DNA of 15,630 nt from Rhodobacteraceae bacterium UBA3087 (GTDB lineage: Bacteria; Pseudomonadota; Alphaproteobacteria; Rhodobacterales; Rhodobacteraceae), in contig DFBF01000140.1 of assembly GCA_002367285.1 (NCBI GenBank), positions 1 to 15,630 of the forward strand, written 5' to 3'. Positions 6,570 to 12,815 of the stretch are shown in pieces. Position numbers and translations under genes: made by a program. Position 1 is the stretch's first letter. Every line of letters begins with the position of its first letter. The notes below the pieces were generated by a model. That model saw only the letters and a program-made list of their open reading frames with translations. It searched no databases and was not told the origin of the DNA.

Positions 6570-7057
6570 AGATCATACCGTTTGCTGATTTTGCCGACCT
6601 GCCGCCCGTCACTCAGCTGGGCTTGGGGGTCGGTGCGATAGGTCTCGAACCCTCGGCTCTGATAATAGGTCAGCCCGCTTTCATTGTCGGCACGAATGGT
6701 CGCGTCAATCCAAGCATAACCCAGATCGCGGGTCGCTTTGCGAGTTGCCTCGAACAGCTGACTGCCAATGCCGATCCCGGTTGTCCCCGACCGCACAAAG
6801 CTGGCGATCTGGGCGACATCGGGGCCAAGTGTCGGGTGGGGATCGACCCACTGAAACCCAACCATCTGACCGGCCTCAGTTCGGGCGACAAAGCCCAGAC
6901 CGCGGGGGCCGGCCGTGTCCATCCAGTCCTGGATGTCGTGCGATGTCAGGGGGTCCAGAAAGGCCGTTGTGCCGCCAATGGCGATGATCTGGTTCAACAG
7001 GTCGGCCATATCGCGCGCGTCGGCGGGGCAGGCGCGCGCGATATGCAGGGGTGTCAT
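6566..7057 (-). CDS. GNAT-family N-acetyltransferase
   Basis: 163 residues with the GNAT fold. An N-terminal strand begins LHIARACPADARDMADLLNQ. The acetyl-CoA-binding region is around residues 90-105 (SGTTGIGIGSQLFEATRKAT, a modest version of RxxGxG/A), and a C-terminal strand YYQSRGFETYRT is typical of motif B. The acceptor cannot be told from sequence. It is the last gene of a three-gene minus-strand operon: its ATG overlaps the upstream HD gene stop as ATGA. Similar stand-alone GNATs are often annotated as phosphinothricin acetyltransferase-like, which I would not claim here. Confidence 0.88.
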   Translation of the reverse strand: MTPLHIARACPADARDMADLLNQIIAIGGTTAFLDPLTSHDIQDWMDTAGPRGLGFVARTEAGQMVGFQWVDPHPTLGPDVAQIASFVRSGTTGIGIGSQLFEATRKATRDLGYAWIDATIRADNESGLTYYQSRGFETYRTDPQAQLSDGRQVGKISKRYDL

Positions 7058-7647
7058 AGCTGGGCCAACAGAGCGGTGTGGCGCGCGGTAAAGTCTTGGC
7101 GAACTTCGACCGGCGGGCGCAGGGCGATCTCTAACCCCTTGATGATGTCCGGGTTCGGGGTGCCAAAGAACTTGTTGCTTTCGGCCACATCAAAGCCAGC
7201 GATCTGGGTGGCCTCAAGCCAGGCAGATATGCGATCCGCCTTCTTGATCGCCTTTTTCACCGTCACGGGAAGCTGTGCAGGCAGGCCGAACCGAATGTGG
7301 ATGGCAGCCATCAAACGGTCATCCAGCACCCCATAGCTGGGGCCGACGGCGGCTTTTACGGGCGAAATCATGTCGCCAATCACGTATTCGGGTGCGTCAT
7401 GCAGCAGCGCGGCCAGACGCCATTTCACCGGTGCCTTGGGGGTCATGCGGCCATAGATTGTTTCGACCAACAGCGAATGTTCGGCCACCGAATAGGCAAA
7501 ATCACCCAAGGTTTGCCCATTCCAACGGGCGACGAAGGCCAGACCGTGGGCGATGTCTTCGATTTCGATGTCCACCGGTGTCGGGTCCAGCAGGTCCAGC
7601 CTGCGACCCGAAAGCATCCGTTGCCAGGCGCGTGCGGGTTGCGTCAT
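7054..7647 (-). CDS. HD-domain metal-dependent phosphohydrolase (YfbR-like)
   Basis: 197 residues. Metal-binding residues of the HD fold are visible: His57 in SVAEHSLLV, His83-Asp84 in LLHDAPEYVIGD, and Asp138 in KKADRISAW. The glutamate after HDAPE is the pattern of YfbR-type 5'-nucleotidases. Family members hydrolyse phosphate monoesters of nucleotides, but the substrate here is unproven. The ATG overlaps the stop of the glycosyltransferase gene (ATGA), and its own stop overlaps the GNAT start, so translation of the three is coupled. It could correspond in position to the unnamed orf between hvrB and ahcY in R. capsulatus, though I cannot verify that. Confidence 0.85.
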   Translation of the reverse strand: MTQPARAWQRMLSGRRLDLLDPTPVDIEIEDIAHGLAFVARWNGQTLGDFAYSVAEHSLLVETIYGRMTPKAPVKWRLAALLHDAPEYVIGDMISPVKAAVGPSYGVLDDRLMAAIHIRFGLPAQLPVTVKKAIKKADRISAWLEATQIAGFDVAESNKFFGTPNPDIIKGLEIALRPPVEVRQDFTARHTALLAQL

Positions 7648-8603
7648 TTCAGTTCCAGGTCTGATTTGAATTGCGACACATAACGCCCCATGCGCCGATA
7701 GTCGATCGCGTGCAGCAGATAGAGCGCCGTCCAGGTCCAGGGACGGTGTCCCATCGTCGGACGCGCGGGCATTTGGGCCGCAAGGTCGGGAAAAAGTTCG
7801 CTCAGGTGATCTGTGTAAATCGCCACATGGCGCGCGGAATAGAGCCCATTGGCGTCACGCCAAGGTTTGCGCGAGCTCATGAAATGCACCAGGCAGGGGT
7901 CTATGAAATGCGCGAAAAAGAAGAAGCGGTGGAAGCTGGGCCAGTTCCAGACCGGCCCAAGTTCGGCCCAATTGTCATGCAGCGCCAGGTTCAGGGCGCT
8001 TTGGTCGTGCTTGCGGCGCATCGTTTCATTGTCGGTGCGGGCGAAATCCATCGTCTTACGTTCAATGTCCTGGGCCAGATAGGCGGCGACGTCGATCAGC
8101 ATGACGCCTGAATTGAAATAAGGTGCCGGACCCAGGCCAGCGGCTTTGTATTCGGGTTGGTGGCGTGCCGGTTTGCGCATTTGCGAATTGTTGCGCACGG
8201 CGGCAACCGGTCGCCCACCCAGGTCCAGCGCCAAAAGCGCCGGGATGTCGCCGCGCTGATAGAGGATGTCCGAGTCCAGATAGAGAATGCGGTCATAATC
8301 TTGCGCAAGCAGGCGGGGGGCAACGACCCGTTGATAGGCGGCCAGGGTGATTTTTTTGTCCGTGGCCAGGGCCAGCCAATCCTCGGGCATATCGAACCGT
8401 AACATACGCAGTCCCAGCGCCTCGCAGAGCGGGATTTGCGGCAGATCCTGATTGGACAAGATGCAAATATCAAAGCTGCGGTCGGGGAAAGCATCAGCGA
8501 TTTGTCGGGCCAGCAGGGTCGCAAAGGGAAAATATCCGGTATCGCAGGCCATCAGCACGCAGGTGCGGTGACTGGCAGGACGATTTGATGTCATCTCGGT
8601 CAT
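7644..8603 (-). CDS. Glycosyltransferase family 8 protein
   Basis: The ATG at 8603 (319 residues) is chosen over an upstream TTG at 8654 because AAGGG lies 8 nt before it. GT8 signatures are present: the metal/sugar-nucleotide DxD in ILYLDSDILY (Asp110, Asp112), YFNSGVMLID (162-171), DQSALN (200-205) and LVHFMSSRKPW (239-248), the family's HxxxxKPW loop. GT8 enzymes transfer glucose or galactose from UDP-sugars with retention, often onto LPS core. The acceptor is unknown here, and no other envelope glycan genes are nearby. It is the first gene of the GT8-HD-GNAT operon, divergent from ahcY. Confidence 0.9.
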   Translation of the reverse strand: MTEMTSNRPASHRTCVLMACDTGYFPFATLLARQIADAFPDRSFDICILSNQDLPQIPLCEALGLRMLRFDMPEDWLALATDKKITLAAYQRVVAPRLLAQDYDRILYLDSDILYQRGDIPALLALDLGGRPVAAVRNNSQMRKPARHQPEYKAAGLGPAPYFNSGVMLIDVAAYLAQDIERKTMDFARTDNETMRRKHDQSALNLALHDNWAELGPVWNWPSFHRFFFFAHFIDPCLVHFMSSRKPWRDANGLYSARHVAIYTDHLSELFPDLAAQMPARPTMGHRPWTWTALYLLHAIDYRRMGRYVSQFKSDLELK

Positions 8604-8658
8604 GGTGCGGACCCTTGGGCTAAGTTCTGAACCAGTGCTTTTGCTTCCTAGCAAGAGG

Positions 8659-8678
8659 CATTGTTGGCGTCCACAATG
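8659..8678 (+). promoter_or_regulatory. LysR-type dyad upstream of ahcY (candidate HvrB site)
   Basis: CATTGT-N8-ACAATG is a perfect 6-bp interrupted dyad in the 198-bp gap between the glycosyltransferase gene and ahcY, about 125 bp before the ahcY start. It contains the T-N11-A pattern typical of LysR operators. HvrB is reported to activate ahcY in R. capsulatus and an HvrB-like gene lies 2.1 kb away, so this is the best candidate target. Binding is inferred. Confidence 0.45.
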
Positions 8679-8716
8679 ATGATAGCTCGAAAAGCCGCCA
8701 TTCGGCCTGCGGGCAT

Positions 8717-8771
8717 GGGGTACAATCCCCCGGCTGTCATTGCCTGTTAACCTCGGGGGTGCTAAGGCCCC
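8717..8771 (+). promoter_or_regulatory. GC-rich hairpins in the ahcY leader
   Basis: Two small stem-loops precede ahcY: GGGG-TACAAT-CCCC at 8717-8730, and GGGG-TGCTAAGG-CCCC at 8756-8771. They lie between the LysR-type dyad and the ribosome site (GGAG, 8792-8795). I could not match them to the SAH riboswitch or to the SAM/SAH riboswitch consensus, so they are listed only as a possibly structured leader. Confidence 0.3.
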
Positions 8772-8801
8772 TGCAACTTATTTACAGTGATGGAGCGCCC
8801 T

Positions 8802-10193
8802 GTGACCCAGGATTATATCGTCAAAGACATCTCGCTGGCCGAATTTGGCCGCAAGGAACTGGATATTGCTGAAACCGAAATGCCGGGCCTGATGGCGCTG
8901 CGTGCGGAATACGGTGAAACAAAGCCGCTGGCTGGTGCGCGGATTGTGGGCTCGCTTCACATGACGATCCAGACTGCGGTTCTGATCGAAACGCTGGTCG
9001 AGCTGGGCGCCGATGTGCGCTGGGCGTCGTGCAATATCTTTTCAACCCAAGACCACGCGGCAGCGGCGATTGCGGCCGGGAATATCCCGGTTTTCGCGAT
9101 CAAGGGCCAGTCGTTGGAAGAACACTGGGACTATCTCGATCGGTCGTTCATGTTCCCCGAAGGGCCGAACATGATCCTGGACGATGGCGGCGACGCGACA
9201 CTGTATGTTCTGCTGGGCGCGCGGGTCGAGGCCGGTGAAACAGACCTGATCGAAACCCCCACCTCGGAAGAGGAAGTCGCGGTCTTTGCCCAGATCAAAA
9301 AGCGCATGGCGGCCAGCCCCGGTTGGTTCACCAAAACCCGCGCTGACATCCAGGGCGTGTCGGAAGAAACCACCACTGGCGTGCACCGTCTGTATGAACT
9401 GGTGAAACAGGGCCAGCTGCCCTTCCCGGCGATCAATGTGAACGATTCGGTCACCAAGTCGAAGTTCGACAACAAATACGGCTGCAAGGAATCGCTGGTC
9501 GATGGCATCCGCCGCGCCACCGATACCATGATGGCCGGCAAGGTTGCGGTTGTCTGTGGGTATGGCGACGTTGGCAAAGGATCCGCCGCATCGCTGCGCG
9601 GTGCGGGCGCGCGCGTGAAGGTGACCGAAGTCGATCCGATTTGTGCGCTTCAGGCGGCAATGGACGGGTTCGAGGTTGTGACATTGGAAGACGCTGTTTC
9701 GACGGCTGACATTTTCATCACCACCACCGGCAACAAGGACGTGATCCGCATCGAGCATATGCGCGAGATGAAGGATATGGCGATCGTTGGCAACATTGGT
9801 CACTTTGACAATGAAATCCAGATCGCCAGCCTGAAGAACCACAAATGGACCAACATCAAGGACCAGGTGGACATGATCGAAATGCCCTCGGGCGCCCGTC
9901 TGATCCTGCTGTCCGAAGGTCGTTTGTTGAACCTGGGCAACGCCACAGGCCACCCGTCGTTCGTGATGTCGGCCAGCTTTACCAACCAGGTGCTGGCGCA
10001 GATTGAACTGTTCACCAAGGGTGATGACTACAAGAACGACGTCTATATCCTGCCCAAGCATCTGGACGAAAAGGTCGCCCGTCTGCACCTGGATCGGATC
10101 GGCGTGAAACTGTCGAATCTGTCACAGGAACAGGCCGAATATATCGGTGTGACGCCGGAAGGGCCGTTCAAGCCCGAACACTATCGTTATTGA
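8802..10193 (+). CDS. ahcY: Adenosylhomocysteinase (S-adenosylhomocysteine hydrolase)
   Basis: The GTG at 8802 follows GGAG at 6 nt and gives 463 residues starting MTQDYIVKDISLAEFGRKEL, matching the length and N-terminus expected for Rhodobacter AhcY. The frame extends upstream to a GTG at 8787 and an ATG at 8790, but these have no ribosome site. Motifs: SLHMTIQTA (51-59), SCNIFSTQDHAAAAI (76-90), NDSVTKSKFDN, the NAD-binding GYGDVGKGSA, TTTGNKDVI, GHFDNEIQ, LNLGNATGHPSFVM, and the C-terminal KPEHYRY. The enzyme hydrolyses S-adenosylhomocysteine to homocysteine and adenosine in the methylation cycle. It is monocistronic, with a terminator 28 bp downstream. Confidence 0.99.
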   Translation: MTQDYIVKDISLAEFGRKELDIAETEMPGLMALRAEYGETKPLAGARIVGSLHMTIQTAVLIETLVELGADVRWASCNIFSTQDHAAAAIAAGNIPVFAIKGQSLEEHWDYLDRSFMFPEGPNMILDDGGDATLYVLLGARVEAGETDLIETPTSEEEVAVFAQIKKRMAASPGWFTKTRADIQGVSEETTTGVHRLYELVKQGQLPFPAINVNDSVTKSKFDNKYGCKESLVDGIRRATDTMMAGKVAVVCGYGDVGKGSAASLRGAGARVKVTEVDPICALQAAMDGFEVVTLEDAVSTADIFITTTGNKDVIRIEHMREMKDMAIVGNIGHFDNEIQIASLKNHKWTNIKDQVDMIEMPSGARLILLSEGRLLNLGNATGHPSFVMSASFTNQVLAQIELFTKGDDYKNDVYILPKHLDEKVARLHLDRIGVKLSNLSQEQAEYIGVTPEGPFKPEHYRY

Positions 10194-10211
10194 TCCGCTC
10201 TGATGAGCGAT

Positions 10212-10253
10212 GAAAAGAAACGCCGCCCGTTTTCCAGACGGGCGGCGTTTTTC
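10212..10253. terminator. Bidirectional intrinsic terminator between ahcY and trpB
   Basis: A perfect 10-bp stem, CGCCGCCCGT (10221-10230) with ACGGGCGGCG (10238-10247), has a 7-nt loop TTTCCAG and is followed by TTTTT. The other side is flanked by AAAAGAAA, giving a U-tract in the opposite direction. It can therefore end both the plus-strand ahcY transcript and the minus-strand trpB transcript. Confidence 0.93.
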
Positions 10254-10297
10254 GTTACTATCGGGTGTTGGCGGGGTTGCCGCCTTTCATCCCTGTC

Positions 10298-11503
10298 TTA
10301 TTGATCGTCACCAAAGCCAAAGGTTTCGGTGACGTAATCAATGTCCTTGTCACCACGACCTGACAGGTTGATCAGGATCGATTTGCCCGGGTTCTTGGGG
10401 GCTTCGCGCATGGCAAAGGCCACCGCATGGGCGCTTTCCAGTGCGGGAATGATACCTTCGTGACGGGACAATTTATAGAACGCGTTCAGCGCTTCTTTAT
10501 CATTGGCGGACGTATAGTTTGCCTTGCCGGTGCGATACAGATGCGCGTGTTCCGGGCCGACGCCGGGGTAATCCAGGCCCGATGCCACGGTGTGCACCGG
10601 TGCCGGGTCGCCGTTTTCGTCCTTCAGCACCATGGTGCGGAACCCGTGGATGTCGCCATCTTCGCCAAAGGTGATCGTCGCGGCGTGTTCGCCCAGTTTT
10701 GACGAGGTGCCCATGGCTTCAACCCCATGCAGCGACACGGATTCGTCGTCGATAAAGCCTGAAAACAGGCCCATCGCGTTAGAGCCACCGCCAACACATG
10801 CGGCAACCATGTCGGGCAGATCGCCGGTCATGTCAAAGAACTGTTCGCGGGCTTCGACGCCGACAATGTGCTGGAAATCGCGCACGATCAGCGGAAAGGG
10901 GTGCGGCCCCACGACCGACCCAATGGCGAACAATGCGGTGTCGGCCTGTTCTATATAGCTGCCAAAAGCGCTGTCCACGGCTTCTTTCAGCGACCGGCCT
11001 CCAAAGCCGACGGGCACAACGGTTGCGCCCAGCAATTTCATGCGGGTGACGTTCGGGGCCTCTTTCGCGATGTCGATTTCACCCATGTGGATTTCGCATT
11101 CCAGCCCGAAATAGGCGGCGGCGGTGGCCAAAGCCACGCCATGCTGACCCGCGCCGGTTTCGGCCATCAGCTTTGTCTTGCCCATGAACTTGGCCAACAG
11201 GCCTTCGCCCATGCAGTGGTTCAGCTTGTGCGCGCCAGTGTGGTTCAGATCTTCGCGCTTGGCATAAATCTGGGCGCCGCCGCACATGTCGGACAGGTTT
11301 TTCAGGTATGAAATCGGCGTCGGGCGCCCCTGGAAATGCTTACGGATCTGGCGCAACTCGGCGATGAAATCGGCGGATTTCGAGATCCGATCATAGGCCT
11401 CGCAAATTTCCTTGAAATGCGGTTCCAACGGCGGGGGCAACATCGCGCCGCCGTATTCACCAAAGAAACCGTCCCGGTTCGGAGTGCTTTTCAGATAGCT
11501 CAT
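10298..11503 (-). CDS. trpB: Tryptophan synthase beta-chain paralogue, stand-alone (TrpB-like, PLP-dependent)
   Basis: 401 residues with the full TrpB fold and catalytic set: the PLP lysine Lys93 in HTGAHKLNH, catalytic Glu115 in AETGAGQHG, the phosphate loop GGGSNA (238-243), Asp311 in GLDYPGVGPEH, GIIPALE (350-356) and Ser381 in LSGRGDKD. These offset by +6 from the Salmonella numbering. It has no trpA, trpF or trpC beside it. Residues differ from the usual alphaproteobacterial TrpB, notably HCMGEGLLAKFMG, HMGEIDIAKEAPNVTRMK and GFGGRSLKEAVDSAF. That points to a second, divergent TrpB in the genome, perhaps acting on indole or a related substrate without TrpA. GAGGGA lies about 9 nt before the ATG. 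It could also be the only trpB; that cannot be decided from this window. Confidence 0.88.
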   Translation of the reverse strand: MSYLKSTPNRDGFFGEYGGAMLPPPLEPHFKEICEAYDRISKSADFIAELRQIRKHFQGRPTPISYLKNLSDMCGGAQIYAKREDLNHTGAHKLNHCMGEGLLAKFMGKTKLMAETGAGQHGVALATAAAYFGLECEIHMGEIDIAKEAPNVTRMKLLGATVVPVGFGGRSLKEAVDSAFGSYIEQADTALFAIGSVVGPHPFPLIVRDFQHIVGVEAREQFFDMTGDLPDMVAACVGGGSNAMGLFSGFIDDESVSLHGVEAMGTSSKLGEHAATITFGEDGDIHGFRTMVLKDENGDPAPVHTVASGLDYPGVGPEHAHLYRTGKANYTSANDKEALNAFYKLSRHEGIIPALESAHAVAFAMREAPKNPGKSILINLSGRGDKDIDYVTETFGFGDDQ

Positions 11504-11592
11504 GCCTTGTCATCCCTCGCTGTCATTGTCGCAAGTGATCTGACAGGGAAAACGCCAATGGCTCAAGGGAAAAGACGACCAAACAGTCGAGG

Positions 11593-11621
11593 ATGCGGCC
11601 GGATGCGTCACCCGGCCGCAT
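11593..11621 (-). terminator. Hairpin downstream of kbp, likely terminator
   Basis: A 10-bp perfect stem, ATGCGGCCGG (11593-11602) with CCGGCCGCAT (11612-11621), has a 9-nt loop and starts just after the kbp stop on the minus strand. The following minus-strand sequence has only a short TTT about 10 nt further on, so it is not a classical U-tract terminator. Confidence 0.5.
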
Positions 11622-11626
11622 AAATC

Positions 11627-12043
11627 TTACGAGGGGATGCGCAGCACCTGGCCCGGATAAATCTTGTCGGGGTCCGACAGCATCGGCTTGTTGGCCTCGA
11701 AGATCTCCATGTACCGGGCGCCTGATCCCAGCGCTTTGGCCGACACGGCCCAGAGCGTGTCGCCCTTTTCGACCGTGTGGAATACCGTGGCGGTTTCCAG
11801 GTCGCTTTCGACTTCGGCCACACCTTCGACGTTGCCGACGGCCAGAATGACCTTTTCGCGATCTTCTTCGCTCAGGTTCGCGCCGCCAGCGATGGTGACT
11901 TTTTCACCCTCGACCTTGATCTCCAGATCAGAGGTGTCGATGCCCAGATCGGCGACTTCGGTGGTCAGCGCCTCGGGCGTTGCCTCGTCGTCCCCACCAA
12001 ACAGCGTTTTACCGGCGCCTTTTACAAAATTCCACAGACCCAT
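11627..12043 (-). CDS. kbp: Kbp/YgaU-like BON-LysM protein (potassium-binding protein family)
   Basis: The ATG at 12043 has GGAG 6 nt upstream and gives 138 residues. An upstream in-frame ATG at 12076 adds 11 residues that family members lack. The N-terminus MGLWNFVKGAGKTLF matches E. coli Kbp (YgaU, MGLFNFVKDAGEKLW). A BON domain covers about residues 26-85 (ending ILAVGNVEGVAEVESDLETA) and a LysM domain about 88-137 (HTVEKGDTLWAVSAKALG, IFEANKPMLSDPDKIYPGQV). E. coli Kbp is a cytoplasmic K+-binding sensor protein. There is no signal peptide here either, so a cytoplasmic location is likely despite the LysM domain. Confidence 0.92.
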   Translation of the reverse strand: MGLWNFVKGAGKTLFGGDDEATPEALTTEVADLGIDTSDLEIKVEGEKVTIAGGANLSEEDREKVILAVGNVEGVAEVESDLETATVFHTVEKGDTLWAVSAKALGSGARYMEIFEANKPMLSDPDKIYPGQVLRIPS

Positions 12044-12134
12044 AATAATCTCCATGCACAGGATTAGTGTTCCCATACACCCTGCGCGAAACAGCTACGT
12101 TTTGGTAGGGGGAAAGGTGCGCCAATGTTTTCCT

Positions 12135-12162
12135 TTGTTCCACATCGTTTTCGCCCTAACCT
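12135..12162 (+). promoter_or_regulatory. Likely promoter of the DUF2853 gene
   Basis: TTGTTC (12135-12140) and TAACCT (12157-12162) are separated by 16 nt and point towards the gene at 12212. Transcription would start around 12168-12170, immediately before the hairpin at 12174-12194. The match is by eye and moderate. Confidence 0.4.
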
Positions 12163-12173
12163 GCGCAAGGTGA

Positions 12174-12194
12174 GGGGCCTTGGCCCTGTTTTTT
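12174..12194 (+). terminator. Terminator-like hairpin in the DUF2853 leader
   Basis: GGGGC (12174-12178), loop CTTG, GCCCT (12183-12187) is followed by G and six T residues. This ends just 6 nt before the AGGAG ribosome site (12201-12205) of the next gene. It may cap the message as a 5' stem, act as an attenuator, or end an upstream transcript. Confidence 0.4.
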
Positions 12195-12211
12195 AACTAC
12201 AGGAGTTTGAC

Positions 12212-12553
12212 ATGGGTAAACGTGATGATCTGATCGCCAAATACGCGGATGATCTGAAAAACAAATGTGGGATGACCCCCGATATGGACCTGTTGACCAA
12301 GGTCACGATCGGTTGCGGCCCCGCGATTTATAACGACGATGCGTCGACCGTTGCCGGCAGCCAGGCCAGTGAACTGGAAACCGTGAAGAACAATTTCCTG
12401 ATCAAGAAACTGGGCCTGACCGATGGCCCGCAGCTGATGGATGCGATCAACGCCGTTATTCAGACCTATGGCCAGAGCGAGCGGAACAAATACCGCGCCG
12501 TGGTTTATTACATGCTGACCAAGCACTTCGGAAAAGAATCCGTTTACGGCTGA
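12212..12553 (+). CDS. DUF2853 family protein
   Basis: 113 residues with AGGAG 6 nt before the ATG. The sequence (MGKRDDLIAKYADDLKNKCG, LLTKVTIGCGPAIYNDDAST, ELETVKNNFLIKKLGL, ending YRAVVYYMLTKHFGKESVYG) is typical of the DUF2853 family, a small helical cytoplasmic protein with no known function common in marine alphaproteobacteria. It has no signal peptide or membrane segment. The gene stands alone, with a probable promoter upstream and a strong terminator 27 bp downstream, which suggests an independently controlled and well expressed gene. Confidence 0.9.
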   Translation: MGKRDDLIAKYADDLKNKCGMTPDMDLLTKVTIGCGPAIYNDDASTVAGSQASELETVKNNFLIKKLGLTDGPQLMDAINAVIQTYGQSERNKYRAVVYYMLTKHFGKESVYG

Positions 12554-12580
12554 AAAGTCTCACGAGACATGTGAAGTCAG

Positions 12581-12609
12581 GGGCGCGCCAATGGGTGCGC
12601 CCTTTTGTT
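12581..12609 (+). terminator. Intrinsic terminator of the DUF2853 gene
   Basis: GGGCGCGCC (12581-12589) pairs with GGTGCGCCC (12594-12602) as a 9-bp stem with one G-T pair and an AATG loop, followed by TTTTGTTT. Confidence 0.9.
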
Positions 12610-12612
12610 TGG

Positions 12613-12627
12613 TTAATGCTGAATTAA
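12613..12627 (+). promoter_or_regulatory. CtrA-binding box before the small-RNA candidate
   Basis: TTAATGCTGAATTAA is TTAA, seven bases, TTAA on the plus strand; on the minus strand it reads TTAA-N7-TTAAC, the full consensus. It lies 3 bp beyond the T-tract of the DUF2853 terminator. It is therefore positioned to drive what follows to the right: a possible -10 (TAGTAT, 12649-12654) lies about 21 nt further on. Confidence 0.55.
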
Positions 12628-12654
12628 GTCTAAGCTATTGGGTTTGAATAGTAT

Positions 12655-12815
12655 TTTAGGGAACCAAAGCTTGCGCGGGGCGGTCGCTTTCTCTAGGTTC
12701 TTAGGAGAAGACCAGGAAGGTCGGACCTTGAATTTCAGAGACACGTGTGGTGCTGAGGGAGCACGTGGGGTGGAAAGAAGGGGTCCGAGGGGTCGGACCC
12801 CTTCTTTTGTTTTTC
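12655..12815 (+). ncRNA. Candidate small RNA with four predicted hairpins
   Basis: This stretch shows no convincing protein gene but ordered secondary structure. (1) A nested stem: GAACC (12661-12665) with GGTTC (12696-12700), and inside it AAAGC (12666-12670) with GCTTT (12686-12690). (2) AAGGT-CGG-ACCTT at 12717-12729. (3) GTGCT-GAGGG-AGCAC at 12750-12764, or alternatively CACGTG (12742-12747) with CACGTG (12762-12767). (4) A 14-bp terminator stem at 12775-12806 followed by a T-tract. A CtrA-type box lies upstream. A transcript of about 150 nt is inferred. Only the promoter-like box, folds and terminator are seen. A 61-codon TTG frame overlaps the region but has no ribosome site. Confidence 0.45.

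Noticed and set aside
8604..8654. Upstream TTG start for the glycosyltransferase (336 residues)
   Set aside because: The ATG at 8603 has AAGGG at 8 nt and the extra 17 residues lie before the conserved GT8 start.
8741..8765. CtrA box at the TTAACC before ahcY
   Set aside because: Only one TTAAC half-site is present; no TTAA lies seven bases away on either side.
8690..8801. SAH or SAM/SAH riboswitch upstream of ahcY
   Set aside because: The conserved cores of these riboswitches as I recall them are not present; only two simple hairpins are seen.
9042..10088. Minus-strand open frame of 348 codons opposite ahcY
   Set aside because: Antisense shadow of the highly conserved ahcY coding sequence; the translation has repetitive His/Gln/Val composition and no family features.
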